From positions 1 to 12,513 of the forward strand of contig HF999791.1 in assembly GCA_000434175.1 (NCBI GenBank): a DNA stretch of 12,513 bases, in the 5' to 3' direction. Numbering within the stretch: position 1 is the first letter of the stretch; every line of letters starts with the position of its first letter. Below are positions 1 through 7,556 of the stretch, piece by piece. Both the position numbers and the translations under genes were made by a program. The stretch comes from Mycoplasma sp. CAG:611. GTDB taxonomy: Bacteria > Bacillota_I > Bacilli_A > RF39 > UBA660. The notes under the pieces were generated by a model. That model was not told the origin of the DNA, did not search any database, and worked only from the letters and a program-made list of their open reading frames with translations.

Positions 1-1
1 T

Positions 2-637
2 GGAACAGGTAAAATAGAAAATAGAATAAAAATAATAAGAAATGAGAGTATTGGAAATTATCAATGGAATTCTTCAAAAAAATCAAATGAAAATTGGAAT
101 AATTGGTCGATTGCTACACTAAATAAGTATTTTAATACAACATATTTTGAAACTGTAATAGATAAGTCAAAAATAGCCACAGTAAAATATTATCTTGGTG
201 GATATAGAACAGCTAGCATAATGAAAGATGTAATGTATCAATATGAAAGAAAAATCAAAAATACAACAAGTAATGAGTTTTACTATGGAACAAATCCAAA
301 TAGTTGGGTTGGGGAAATAGCACTTATGTATGCAAGTGACTATGGATATGCAGTAAGTGATGAGTGTACAAATTATATGGATCATTATCATACATGTGTT
401 TCTTATAATTGGTTAAGCTATAAAGTAAGTGATGAATGGCTACTTAATCAAGGCAGTTCAAGTTATGGTGGAGGACGTGCTTTTTATATTTATAAGCAAG
501 GATATTTAGAGGAAAATAATAATAATGATGTTAGTTCAAGATTAATGGCAGTAAGACCAACCTTATATTTAAAATCAAATGTTAAAATTACTGGTGGAAA
601 TGGAACAAGTAGTAATCCTTATATATTAGGGTTGTAA
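2..637 (+). CDS. Surface/prepilin-like protein, DUF6273-type C-terminus (5' end missing)
   Basis: The reading frame is open from the window edge and ends at the TAA at 635-637, giving 211 visible residues; the true start lies upstream. The visible part is rich in Asn, Ser, Tyr and Trp. It contains a GEIALMYASDYGYAV stretch, two cysteines about 11 residues apart, and a tail reading VRPTLYLKSNVKITGGNG followed by SSNPY. From memory of the family, this tail is typical of DUF6273-like extracellular domains of gut Bacillota, often attached to a type IV prepilin-like N-terminus. A cell-surface or pilin-like role is therefore inferred, not seen, because the N-terminus is outside the window. An internal ATG at 221 lacks a ribosome binding site and is not a start. 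The gene ends directly in an intrinsic terminator, so it is not co-transcribed with polA. Confidence 0.7.
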   Translation, partial: GTGKIENRIKIIRNESIGNYQWNSSKKSNENWNNWSIATLNKYFNTTYFETVIDKSKIATVKYYLGGYRTASIMKDVMYQYERKIKNTTSNEFYYGTNPNSWVGEIALMYASDYGYAVSDECTNYMDHYHTCVSYNWLSYKVSDEWLLNQGSSSYGGGRAFYIYKQGYLEENNNNDVSSRLMAVRPTLYLKSNVKITGGNGTSSNPYILGL

Positions 638-664
638 CTTATGATAAATCATAAGTTTTTTTTT
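636..664 (+). terminator. Intrinsic terminator after the DUF6273-like gene
   Basis: A perfect 9-bp stem, AACTTATGA (636-644) with TCATAAGTT (649-657), closes a TAAA loop and runs into eight or nine T. The stem begins inside the stop codon. Confidence 0.85.
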
Positions 665-693
665 ATATTTTTTTATAAATAATTATTATTTCA

Positions 694-726
694 TGATATA
701 ATAAATTTAGATATATTTGGGGAGGT
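694..726 (+). promoter_or_regulatory. polA promoter (extended -10) and ribosome binding site
   Basis: TGATATAAT at 694-702 is an extended -10 (TGN plus a perfect TATAAT at 697-702). No good -35 is visible at the proper distance, which fits an extended -10 promoter. A strong GGGGAGGT ribosome binding site at 719-726 precedes the ATG at 731. Confidence 0.6.
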
Positions 727-730
727 ATTT

Positions 731-3313
731 ATGAAAAAAGTTATATTAATTGATGGAAATAATATTTTATTTCGTAGTTATTTTGCTACTGCCTATAAAG
801 GAACAATATTAAGAAATTCTAAAGGTTTTCCTACTAATGCTTTATATGGTTTTATTAATATGATTAATAAAATTTTAAAAGAAGAAAATCCTAGTTATAT
901 AATGGTGGCATTTGATAAAGGAAAAACTTTTAGGCATGAAAAATATAAAGATTATAAAGCAGGAAGAGATGCAACACCAGAAGATTTAAAACTTCAATTT
1001 CCTGCAGCAAAAAGGTTATGTGTAGCCCTTGGAATAAAATATTTTGAAATAGATAATTATGAAGCTGATGATATAATTGGTACATTTGCTAAAGAAATAG
1101 ATCAAAATGATGATTTTATTGCTACAATTGTATCAAGTGATAAAGATTTATTACAGCTTATATCAGATGATGTTACAGTAAAGCTTTTAAAAGCAAGTGA
1201 TTATATTATGATGAATGAGGATGAATTTAAAAATACATATGGTATTGAACCAATAAAAATGATTGATTTAAAAGCGTTGATGGGAGATGCTTCAGATAAT
1301 ATTCCTGGAGTAAAGGGTGTTGGAGAAAAAACTGCATTAACTCTTCTAAAAAAATATAAGTCACTTGAGGGGGTATACGAACATTTACCTGAGATAAAGG
1401 GAGCTTTAAAAGAAAAGTTAGTAAACGATAAAGAAAATGCTTTCTTTAGTAAAGAGTTAGCAACAATATATAAAGATGTACCAATTGATGTTAATTTAGA
1501 AAATATAAAATATAATGGTTTAAGTCCTGATTATAATAAAATACTTGAAGATTTAGAGTTTTATTCGTTTTTAAAAAGAGAAGAAAAACAAAATGTTTTA
1601 AAGGTAAAAGTAGAAAATTTAAAAATAATAAAAAATAAAGAAGAATTAGAAAAAATCATTTTAAAAGATTTTTCATTTTATACTTTGGTTAAAGGAAATT
1701 ATCATGATAAAGTTCTTGAAGGTATCGCTATATATGATGAAAATAATAGTTTATTTGTTTTAAAAGAAGCTTTAGAAAACACTTCTATATTTAATAGTAA
1801 TATTAATAAATATACATATGATTTAAAAAAGTCACTTGTATTATTTAAATATTTTAATATAAATTTTGATGATAAATTTAACGATTTAATGCTTCAAACA
1901 TATTTACTTAATTATAATATTAAAGATGATTTATCATATCTTATGAATATTGATAATATTAATATTGAATTTGAAGAACAATTATTTAAAGAAAAAGATA
2001 TAAGTTTAGAAAAACTTGCTAGTTATGCTTTATTAAAAGCAAAATATATTTATGAAAATAAAAATAAATATTATGAAGAGTTAGAAAGTAAAAATGAATT
2101 AGATTTATATACAAAATTAGAACTTCCTGTAACATATGTTCTTTCTGATATGGAGTATGTAGGAATATATGTTTCAAAAGATATTTTAAATGATATGGGA
2201 AAAAAGATAAAAAATAAGCTTGATGAAATACAAAAATCTATTTATGATCTAGTAGGAATGGAATTTAACATTTTATCTCCTAAACAATTGGGTAAAGTAT
2301 TATTTGAAAAGATGCACATTCCGTATCCTAAGAAAGTAAAAGATGGTAATTACTCAACAAGTGGGGATGTTTTAAATAAATTACTTTCATATTCAGTTAT
2401 TCCTCTTATTCTTGAATATCGTACTTTATCAAAATTGTATAGCAATTATATAATTGGATTATCTACTTTTATACATGAAGATAATAAAATACATACAATA
2501 TTTAATCAAACATTAACAAGAACAGGTAGACTTTCAAGTATGGAACCTAATTTACAAAACATACCGGTAAGGGAAGAGTTAGGAAGAATGATTAGAAAAG
2601 CATTTATTGCAAGTGATGATTCAGTTATTTTATCAAGTGATTATTCTCAAATAGAGCTTCGTGTTTTCGCTCATATGTCACAAGCACAGAACTTAATCGA
2701 TGCTTTTAAAAGTGGAATAGATATACATACTAAAACTGCAATGGATATATTTCATGTTGATGAAAAAGATGTTACAAAAACAATGAGAAGAAATGCTAAA
2801 GCTGTTAATTTTGGAATACTTTATGGAATAAGTAGTTTTGGTTTAAGTGAGGATTTAGGTATTAACGTTCATGAAGCAAAGAAATTCATTGATAAATATT
2901 TAGAAACATATCCAGGAATTAAAACTTATATGAATAAACTTATTAGTGATGCTTATAATGATGGTTATGTAAAAACATTATTTGGGAGAACTAGATATAT
3001 TGAAGAATTAAAAAATGCTAATTATATAATTAAATCAAGTGGTGAAAGAATGGCACTTAATACTCCTATTCAAGGGACAAGTGCAGATATTATAAAAAAA
3101 GCTATGATTGAAATATATGATAAATTTCATAAACTTAATTTAAAATCTAAAATGATTATTCAAGTTCATGATGAATTATTATTTGATTGTTTAAATGAAG
3201 AACTTGAAATAGTAGAAAAAATAGTAAAAGAAACAATGGAAAATACATACAAACTAGATGTTCCATTAAAAGTTGAAATAGATTATGGAAAAAGTTGGTA
3301 TGATACTAATTAA
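731..3313 (+). CDS. polA: DNA polymerase I
   Basis: This 860-residue enzyme fills gaps and removes RNA primers and damaged strands in repair and Okazaki-fragment processing. The N-terminal 5'-nuclease domain (about 1-290) carries the metal-binding acidic residues: D8, D62, EADD at 111-114, D137/D139 and GDASDN at 185-190, followed by a helix-hairpin-helix (GVKGVGEKT). The middle domain (about 300-460) has the size of a 3'-5' exonuclease domain, but the DXE metal-binding motif is not recognisable, so proofreading is probably lost as in Bacillus and Thermus enzymes. The polymerase domain has motif A DYSQIELR (637-644), motif B RRNAKAVNFGILYG (686-699) and motif C QVHDE (811-815). The length is normal (B. 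subtilis about 880). mutM follows after nine bases, so the two form a repair operon. Confidence 0.98.
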   Translation: MKKVILIDGNNILFRSYFATAYKGTILRNSKGFPTNALYGFINMINKILKEENPSYIMVAFDKGKTFRHEKYKDYKAGRDATPEDLKLQFPAAKRLCVALGIKYFEIDNYEADDIIGTFAKEIDQNDDFIATIVSSDKDLLQLISDDVTVKLLKASDYIMMNEDEFKNTYGIEPIKMIDLKALMGDASDNIPGVKGVGEKTALTLLKKYKSLEGVYEHLPEIKGALKEKLVNDKENAFFSKELATIYKDVPIDVNLENIKYNGLSPDYNKILEDLEFYSFLKREEKQNVLKVKVENLKIIKNKEELEKIILKDFSFYTLVKGNYHDKVLEGIAIYDENNSLFVLKEALENTSIFNSNINKYTYDLKKSLVLFKYFNINFDDKFNDLMLQTYLLNYNIKDDLSYLMNIDNINIEFEEQLFKEKDISLEKLASYALLKAKYIYENKNKYYEELESKNELDLYTKLELPVTYVLSDMEYVGIYVSKDILNDMGKKIKNKLDEIQKSIYDLVGMEFNILSPKQLGKVLFEKMHIPYPKKVKDGNYSTSGDVLNKLLSYSVIPLILEYRTLSKLYSNYIIGLSTFIHEDNKIHTIFNQTLTRTGRLSSMEPNLQNIPVREELGRMIRKAFIASDDSVILSSDYSQIELRVFAHMSQAQNLIDAFKSGIDIHTKTAMDIFHVDEKDVTKTMRRNAKAVNFGILYGISSFGLSEDLGINVHEAKKFIDKYLETYPGIKTYMNKLISDAYNDGYVKTLFGRTRYIEELKNANYIIKSSGERMALNTPIQGTSADIIKKAMIEIYDKFHKLNLKSKMIIQVHDELLFDCLNEELEIVEKIVKETMENTYKLDVPLKVEIDYGKSWYDTN

Positions 3314-3322
3314 GGAGGAAAT

Positions 3323-4138
3323 ATGCCAGAGTTACCTGAAGTAGAAACAGTTAAAAAAGCACTTTTAAAGAAAGTACAAAATAAAAAAATATTAAATATT
3401 AAAATATTGTATCCTAATATTTTTGAAAATCAAGATGTTGAAGAAGTAAAAAACCTTATAAAAAATCAAACAATAAATAATATAGAAAGAAAAGGCAAAT
3501 GGTTAATTTTTTGTTTAGATGATTATTATTTGCTTAGTCATTTAAGAATGGAAGGTAAATATATTTTTAAACCATTAAATTCTTGTTTTGAAAAGCACGA
3601 ACATGTAAGTTTTATTTTTGAAGATGAAGAATTAAGATATAAAGATACAAGAAAATTTGGTAGGATGTATTTATTAAAAAAAGATGAACTTAATAAATTT
3701 CTTGCATCGAAACTTGGTTATGAACCATGGGATAAAAATTTAACTATCGCATATTTAAAAGAAAATTTAAAAAATAAAACATTACCTATAAAAACATTGT
3801 TACTCGATCAAAAATTAATCGCAGGAATAGGAAATATATATGCAGATGAAATTCTTTTCTTAAGTAAAATAAATCCTCATCGAAAAGGCAAGTCTTTAAA
3901 TGATGAAGAGTTAGAAAAAATAATTGAAAATACAAAAAAAGTATTAGAACAAGCTATAAAAGATGGTGGTACTACTATTAGAAGTTATACATCAGTAGAT
4001 AATAAAATAGGTAGTCATCAAAACAATTTATTAGTTCATAAAAAAGAAAATGAAAAATGTTTAATATGTAAAAATCTTATAAAAAAAGATAGAATTAATG
4101 GAAGAAGTACTTATTATTGTAGTGATTGTCAGAAATAA
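3323..4138 (+). CDS. mutM: Formamidopyrimidine-DNA glycosylase (Fpg/MutM)
   Basis: This bifunctional DNA glycosylase/AP lyase excises 8-oxoguanine and formamidopyrimidines in base excision repair. The protein has 271 residues, the normal length. After Met removal the N-terminal PELPEVETV supplies the catalytic proline and glutamate, and K59 in RKGKW is the conserved beta-hairpin lysine. M76, R110 and F112 match the residues that fill the gap left by the flipped base. The helix-two-turn-helix is at about 150-190 (LLDQKLIAGIGNIYADE). The C-terminal zinc finger uses C246, C249, C266 and C269, with the DNA-binding GRSTYYC hairpin. The AAGGAGG ribosome binding site at 3312-3318 overlaps the polA stop codon, showing tight co-transcription; polymerase I fills the gap that Fpg initiates. 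coaE, which often follows mutM in Bacillus, is not next here. Confidence 0.98.
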   Translation: MPELPEVETVKKALLKKVQNKKILNIKILYPNIFENQDVEEVKNLIKNQTINNIERKGKWLIFCLDDYYLLSHLRMEGKYIFKPLNSCFEKHEHVSFIFEDEELRYKDTRKFGRMYLLKKDELNKFLASKLGYEPWDKNLTIAYLKENLKNKTLPIKTLLLDQKLIAGIGNIYADEILFLSKINPHRKGKSLNDEELEKIIENTKKVLEQAIKDGGTTIRSYTSVDNKIGSHQNNLLVHKKENEKCLICKNLIKKDRINGRSTYYCSDCQK

Positions 4139-4171
4139 AGATATTTAAAATTAATTAAATGTCTTTTTTTT
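4139..4171 (+). terminator. Intrinsic terminator after mutM
   Basis: A 10-bp stem with one G-U pair, AGATATTTAA (4139-4148) with TTAAATGTCT (4155-4164), closes a six-base loop and leads into a run of T to 4171. It ends the polA-mutM operon directly after the mutM stop codon. Confidence 0.85.
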
Positions 4172-4197
4172 CATATTATTAAATGAGGATGATGAAT

Positions 4198-5067
4198 ATG
4201 AAAAGAAAATCTTATTTAACAATTGTAGGAATTTGTTTATTAACAATATTTAGTTTTTATTATACTAATAAGATAATTGAGTTTTCTAAAAGTAAAGATT
4301 TAATTATGATTGAAATTATGAATAACAAAGATAATTATAATAAAATAAGTATTGATGCTTTAATAAATAATAATTATATAACACCAGGGAGTGAAGGTTT
4401 GGAAGTTGATATAGATAAATCGTATAATAAAATGAAAAAATTAGGAAAATATAATGAAAATTTATATGTTTATAATATTGTAAAACCTACAATTAGTATA
4501 AAAGACAATTATGATAAGTTTGTTATAAATGGAAATATAACAAAAAAAGAAGTTAGTTTAGTATTTAAAGCTGAGGATTTAAAAAATATAGAAAATATAA
4601 ATAAAATATTATTTAATAATAATGTTAGTGCAACATTCTTTATAGATGGTAGCATAAAAGATGATGATATAAATATTTTAAAAATATTAGATGAAAGTAA
4701 TAATTATTTTGGTAATTTAGGATATAATAAAAAATATAGTATTAAAACAATAAAATACACAAATGCTTTACTTGATAGAATAGATGATGATAATCATAAT
4801 TATTGTTATGTTGAAAAAGATGATATTAATGTATTAAAAACATGTAGTGAAGTTAAAATGTATACTATAAAACCAATGGTTGTATCTAATATATTTCCTT
4901 TTACATATATAAAACAAAATTTAGAAAATGGTAAAATATTTTCATTAGATACAAATAGTTATACTTTAAAACAACTAGATTTAATTATAAAGTATGTTAG
5001 ACAAAAAGGGTATGACTTTGTTACTCTAGAAGAAATTTTAAATGAAAAGATAAATGATAAATATTAA
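4198..5067 (+). CDS. Membrane-anchored degenerate polysaccharide deacetylase-like (CE4/NodB fold) protein
   Basis: The start at 4198 is preferred (289 residues): GAGG at 4185-4188 is nine bases upstream, and the protein then begins MKRKSYLTIV with one hydrophobic segment at about 6-22. In-frame ATGs at 4183, 4189 and 4192 are poorly placed. After a predicted extracytoplasmic linker, residues 119-285 follow the NodB/CE4 pattern. VSLVFKAED stands where active enzymes have a TFDDG-type motif, followed by VSATFFIDG. GNLGYNKK (172-179) replaces the GNH..H zinc motif, and GKIFSLD (245-251) replaces the IILLHD ending. The C-terminal KGYDFVTLEEIL is well kept. All expected metal ligands are replaced, so catalysis is unlikely. 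A binding or regulatory role at the envelope is an inference. The fold assignment is fairly secure, the function is not. Confidence 0.75.
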   Translation: MKRKSYLTIVGICLLTIFSFYYTNKIIEFSKSKDLIMIEIMNNKDNYNKISIDALINNNYITPGSEGLEVDIDKSYNKMKKLGKYNENLYVYNIVKPTISIKDNYDKFVINGNITKKEVSLVFKAEDLKNIENINKILFNNNVSATFFIDGSIKDDDINILKILDESNNYFGNLGYNKKYSIKTIKYTNALLDRIDDDNHNYCYVEKDDINVLKTCSEVKMYTIKPMVVSNIFPFTYIKQNLENGKIFSLDTNSYTLKQLDLIIKYVRQKGYDFVTLEEILNEKINDKY

Positions 5068-5084
5068 AATTTTATTTAAAAAAG

Positions 5085-5113
5085 TTGACAAAAGAAATAA
5101 AACATATTAAAAT
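5085..5113 (+). promoter_or_regulatory. Promoter of the asnS T-box transcript
   Basis: A perfect -35 TTGACA (5085-5090) is followed after 17 bp by TAAAAT (5108-5113), one mismatch from consensus. It starts just downstream of the previous stop codon, so the leader transcript should begin near 5120. Confidence 0.85.
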
Positions 5114-5119
5114 CATGGT

Positions 5120-5337
5120 ATAAAAATGTTTAGAAATCGAGTAATTTAAATATTTATTTTCAAGAGAGTTAGTGTTTGGTGTAAACTAATATTAAATTTT
5201 AAATGAAAAACAGTTTCTATTGTTGCCTAAAGAAATTATTTATTAAAAGTAGAATAGGCCGGTTAAAACCGTTATATTATAAGAGTTAAAATAAGGTGGT
5301 ACCGCGAAATGTTTCGTCCTTTGGTATGGCCTTTTTT
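5120..5337 (+). ncRNA. T-box riboswitch, asparagine specifier (AAC)
   Basis: This leader senses uncharged tRNA and controls asnS transcription. Stem I can be drawn with GAAA...ATTTAAA on the left and TTTAAAT...GTTTC on the right. They enclose an AGTA-containing bulge on the left and a specifier loop on the right, where AAC at 5209-5211 is followed by A, which matches tRNA-Asn. The AGAGAG element lies at 5163-5168, with a distal loop containing GGTG at 5178-5181. The T-box AAGGTGGTACCGCG is at 5293-5306, with the TGGT acceptor-binding bulge at 5297-5300. A CCGGTT at 5259-5264 can pair with the ACCG of the T-box for the antiterminator. The competing terminator closes the element. Uncharged tRNA-Asn would favour readthrough into asnS. 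Confidence 0.95.
5295..5337 (+). terminator. Conditional terminator of the T-box leader
   Basis: GGTGGTACC (5295-5303) pairs with GGTATGGCC (5323-5331) with one mismatch and G-U pairs. An inner CGAA/TTCG helix lies between them, and six T follow (5332-5337). It shares bases with the T-box sequence, so it is mutually exclusive with the antiterminator. Confidence 0.85.
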
Positions 5338-5361
5338 GTTTAAAAAAATGGAGGTATTTTT

Positions 5362-5724
5362 ATGGATATTAAAGAAATTTATGAAAAAAAAGAAAGTTTA
5401 ATAGGAAAAGAAATTGAAGTATCTGGATGGATTAGAAATCATAGAAAACAAAAAGAATTTGGTTTTATTGATTTTTCTGATGGAACATGTTTTAAACATT
5501 TACAAGTTGTATATGATAATACTAATGATAATTTTTTAGATATACAAAAATATCATATAGGTAGTGCAATTAAAGTAAAAGGAATACTAGTAAAATCAGA
5601 AGGAAAAGAACAAGATATCGAAGTAAAAGCTAAAGATATTATATTACTTGGAGATTGTGATGAAGATTATCCTATGCAACCAAAAAGACATACAATGGAA
5701 TTTTTAAGAGAACAAGCATATTGA
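5362..5724 (+). CDS. asnS: Asparaginyl-tRNA synthetase, N-terminal part (frame broken)
   Basis: These 120 residues are the tRNA anticodon-binding OB-fold of AsnRS (EVSGWIRNHRKQKEFGFIDF, 19-38) and the hinge leading to the catalytic domain. The start at 5362 has GGAGGT at 5350-5355 upstream. The frame is correct up to the MQPKRHTMEF segment and LREQAY, then hits TGA at 5722-5724, because a 103-bp stretch is present twice in tandem and 103 is not a multiple of three. Removing one copy joins this part in frame to the catalytic part at 5777-6835 and gives a normal protein of 456 residues, close to the E. coli-type AsnRS length of about 465. As written, no functional synthetase could be made from this piece alone. 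It is an essential gene in lineages without another route to Asn-tRNA, so an assembly artefact is a real possibility. Confidence 0.9.
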   Translation: MDIKEIYEKKESLIGKEIEVSGWIRNHRKQKEFGFIDFSDGTCFKHLQVVYDNTNDNFLDIQKYHIGSAIKVKGILVKSEGKEQDIEVKAKDIILLGDCDEDYPMQPKRHTMEFLREQAY

Positions 5725-5820
5725 AGTTAAAGCTAAAGATGTTGTATTACTTGGAGATTGTGATGAAGATTATCCCATGCAACCAAAAAGACATACAATG
5801 GAATTTTTAAGAGAACAAGC
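5615..5820 (+). repeat. 103-bp imperfect tandem duplication inside asnS
   Basis: Copy 1 is 5615-5717 and copy 2 is 5718-5820; each is followed by the same ATAT. They differ at five positions. In the asnS frame these are three silent third-position changes and two conservative Ile-to-Val changes, clustered mainly in the first third. The remaining roughly 55 bases after the CCT/CCC difference are identical. The unit shifts the frame and creates the TGA at 5722-5724. Confidence 0.97.
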
Positions 5821-6835
5821 ATATCTTAGACCAAGAACTAATATTTTTCAAGCAGTTTTTAGAATTAGAAGTGTTGCTGCTGCTTCTATACATAGTTATT
5901 TTCAAGATAGAAATTATGTATATTTTAATGCTCCTTTAATAACTGCAAGCGACTGTGAAGGTGCTGGAGAAATGTTTAAAGTAACTACTCTTGATTTAGA
6001 AAAAATAAAAGATGGAAAAGTTGATTATTCTAAGGATTTCTTTGGAAAACCTACATCTTTAACTGTGTCAGGACAACTTCAAGCTGAAACATGGATGTCT
6101 GCATTTAAAAAAGTTTATACTTTTGGTCCAACTTTTAGAGCAGAAAACTCTAATACAAAAACTCATGCTAATGAATTTTGGATGATTGAACCTGAAATAG
6201 CATTTTGTGATTTAGAACAAAATATGGATATTATGGAAGATATGCTTAAATATATTGTAAAAACAGTTTTAGAAAAATGTAGTGATGAAATAGAATTTTT
6301 AAATAAATTTGTTGATAAAACATTAAAAGAGAAATTAACAAAACTTGTTAATAGTAAATTTACAAGAATTACTCATGAAGAAGTAATAACAATTTTAAAA
6401 AATAGTAAAGTTGATTTTGAATTTACTCCAGAATATGGAGAAGATATTGCTAAAGAACATGAAAAATATATAACAGAATACTTTAATGGTCCAGTATTTA
6501 TTACAAACTGGCCTAAAGATATTAAAGCATTTTATATGAAACAAAATGAAGATGGTAAGACAGTTGCAGCAGTAGATCTTGAAGTTCCTGGAGCAGGAGA
6601 ATTAATGGGTGGTTCACAAAGAGAAGAAAATTATGAAAAACTACTTAATCGTATGAAAGAATTAAATATGAATACAAAAGAATTAGAATGGTATTTAAAT
6701 TTAAGAAGATATGGCACTTGTATTCATTCAGGATTTGGTATGGGCTTTGAAAGATTATTAATCTATTTAACTGGTGTAGAAAATATAAGAGATGTTATTC
6801 CATATCCAAGAACTCCAGGAAATTGTGAATTTTAA
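5777..6835 (+). CDS. asnS: Asparaginyl-tRNA synthetase, catalytic part (frame broken)
   Basis: This is the class II aminoacyl-tRNA synthetase core that activates asparagine with ATP and charges tRNA-Asn. Counting from the ATG at 5777 (352 residues), motif 1 lies around 28-54 (FRIRSVAAASIHSYF). Motif 2 is FGPTFRAENSNT at 116-127 with the conserved R121 and E123. Motif 3 is GFGMGFERLLIY at 319-330, ending in IPYPRTPG. The segment FKVTTLDLEKIKDGKVDYSKDFFG is the insertion seen in E. coli-type AsnRS. The frame is open back to 5708, but no ribosome binding site precedes the ATG; it is an internal Met of the full protein duplicated with the repeat. It should be read as the continuation of the gene at 5362, separated only by the duplicated 103 bp. 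No other start or frameshift signal makes separate expression likely. Confidence 0.92.
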   Translation: MQPKRHTMEFLREQAYLRPRTNIFQAVFRIRSVAAASIHSYFQDRNYVYFNAPLITASDCEGAGEMFKVTTLDLEKIKDGKVDYSKDFFGKPTSLTVSGQLQAETWMSAFKKVYTFGPTFRAENSNTKTHANEFWMIEPEIAFCDLEQNMDIMEDMLKYIVKTVLEKCSDEIEFLNKFVDKTLKEKLTKLVNSKFTRITHEEVITILKNSKVDFEFTPEYGEDIAKEHEKYITEYFNGPVFITNWPKDIKAFYMKQNEDGKTVAAVDLEVPGAGELMGGSQREENYEKLLNRMKELNMNTKELEWYLNLRRYGTCIHSGFGMGFERLLIYLTGVENIRDVIPYPRTPGNCEF

Positions 6836-6850
6836 AAATTAATGTATAAA
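6823..6850 (+). promoter_or_regulatory. Possible promoter for the lipoprotein gene
   Basis: TTGTGA (6823-6828), 16 bp, TATAAA (6845-6850), overlapping the end of asnS. It is a weak match. If used, transcripts would start almost exactly at the base of the following hairpin. Confidence 0.3.
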
Positions 6851-6856
6851 AAAAAT

Positions 6857-6890
6857 AATTCTTCCCAAATTATTACTGGGAGGAATTTTT
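6857..6890 (+). terminator. Terminator hairpin of asnS, with the next gene's ribosome binding site in its 3' arm
   Basis: AATTCTTCCCA (6857-6867) pairs with TGGGAGGAATT (6877-6887) over 11 bp with one G-U, closing a nine-base loop and followed by T to 6890. The 3' arm contains GGGAGG (6878-6883), which is the ribosome binding site for the ATG at 6893. Confidence 0.75.
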
Positions 6891-6892
6891 AT

Positions 6893-7438
6893 ATGAAAAA
6901 AATAATATTGGGCTTTTCAGTTTTTTTAACAAGCATTTTACTTATAGGTTGTACCTTATCAAATACGCCAACTAAAAAAGTTGAAAGATATTTAGATAAT
7001 TATCGTAATCTTGATGAAACAGTATTAACTCAACTTGATACAATTGTTGAAGCAGATACAATTATGACTGCTACACAAAAAGAAGATTATAGAAATATTT
7101 TAAAAAGACAATATCAAAATTTAGTTTATACAGTAAAGGATGAAACAGTAGATGGTGATAAAGCTAAAGTAACTGTAGAAATTGAAGTGTATGATCTTTA
7201 TAAAATAACAAATGAAGCTGATAAATATTATACGACTTCACCAGATGAATTTAAGGATGAAACAGGTAATGTATCACAAACTAAATATATTGATTATAGA
7301 TTATCTAAATTAAAAGAGGCAAAAGATAAAGTAAAATACACTATTGAATTTAATTTAACTAAAGTAGATAATGTTTGGATAATTGATGACATTAACGAAG
7401 AAACAAGACAAAAAATACATGGTTTATATGCATATTAA
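6893..7438 (+). CDS. Small lipoprotein of unknown function
   Basis: The start at 6893 gives MKKIILGFSVFLTSILLIGC. This is a lipoprotein signal peptide with Lys-rich start, hydrophobic core and lipobox LIGC, so Cys20 would be lipidated and the protein held on the outer face of the membrane. An in-frame ATG at 6842 would put the signal sequence inside the protein and lacks a ribosome binding site. The mature part (about 160 residues) begins TPTKKVERYLDNYRNLD and continues with amphipathic helices and then beta-strands (KAKVTVEIEVYDLY, KVKYTIEFNLTKVDNVWIIDDI). This helix-then-sheet layout is reminiscent of NTF2-like lipoprotein domains (DUF4878-type); that match is inferred from the pattern only. 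No catalytic motif is visible. It is bounded by terminators on both sides, so it is probably monocistronic or fed by readthrough from asnS. Confidence 0.85.
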   Translation: MKKIILGFSVFLTSILLIGCTLSNTPTKKVERYLDNYRNLDETVLTQLDTIVEADTIMTATQKEDYRNILKRQYQNLVYTVKDETVDGDKAKVTVEIEVYDLYKITNEADKYYTTSPDEFKDETGNVSQTKYIDYRLSKLKEAKDKVKYTIEFNLTKVDNVWIIDDINEETRQKIHGLYAY

Positions 7439-7461
7439 TTAGGATTTATCCTAATTTTTTT
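7437..7461 (+). terminator. Intrinsic terminator after the lipoprotein gene
   Basis: AATTAGGA (7437-7444) pairs perfectly with TCCTAATT (7449-7456) around a TTTA loop, with T to 7461. The stem starts within the stop codon. Confidence 0.85.
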
Positions 7462-7515
7462 ATAACCACTATATAACTTTCGGTTAATTATAACAAAATT
7501 TACTTATTAATTTTT

Positions 7516-7521
7516 TATAAT
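7516..7521 (+). promoter_or_regulatory. Candidate -10 for the XRE regulator gene
   Basis: A perfect TATAAT at 7516-7521 lies about 35 bases before the chosen start. No clear -35 is seen 16-18 bp upstream. AATTATAACAAA at 7486-7497 is also found at 7958-7969, ahead of the collagen-like gene. Confidence 0.4.
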
Positions 7522-7556
7522 TAAGAAAATAAAAGAAAAAGGTGATGAAAGGTAGT

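Noticed and set aside
167..391. Minus-strand open frame opposite the DUF6273-like gene
   Set aside because: It is a Cys/Ile-rich shadow translation with no start signals, opposite a well-supported gene.
5708..5779. Programmed +1 frameshift joining the two asnS parts, or independent translation of the catalytic part from 5777
   Set aside because: The Tyr codon before TGA does not allow good +1 re-pairing, no stimulatory ribosome binding site lies just upstream, and no such site precedes the ATG at 5777. The exact tandem repeat explains the shift more simply.
731..6835. Mycoplasma-type genetic code (TGA as Trp)
   Set aside because: The long genes use TGG for Trp and no conserved Trp position is encoded by TGA. 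The only inner TGA, at 5722-5724, is explained by the duplication.
6842..6892. ATG at 6842 as start of the lipoprotein
   Set aside because: It would bury the signal peptide inside the protein and encode the terminator hairpin; it has no ribosome binding site.
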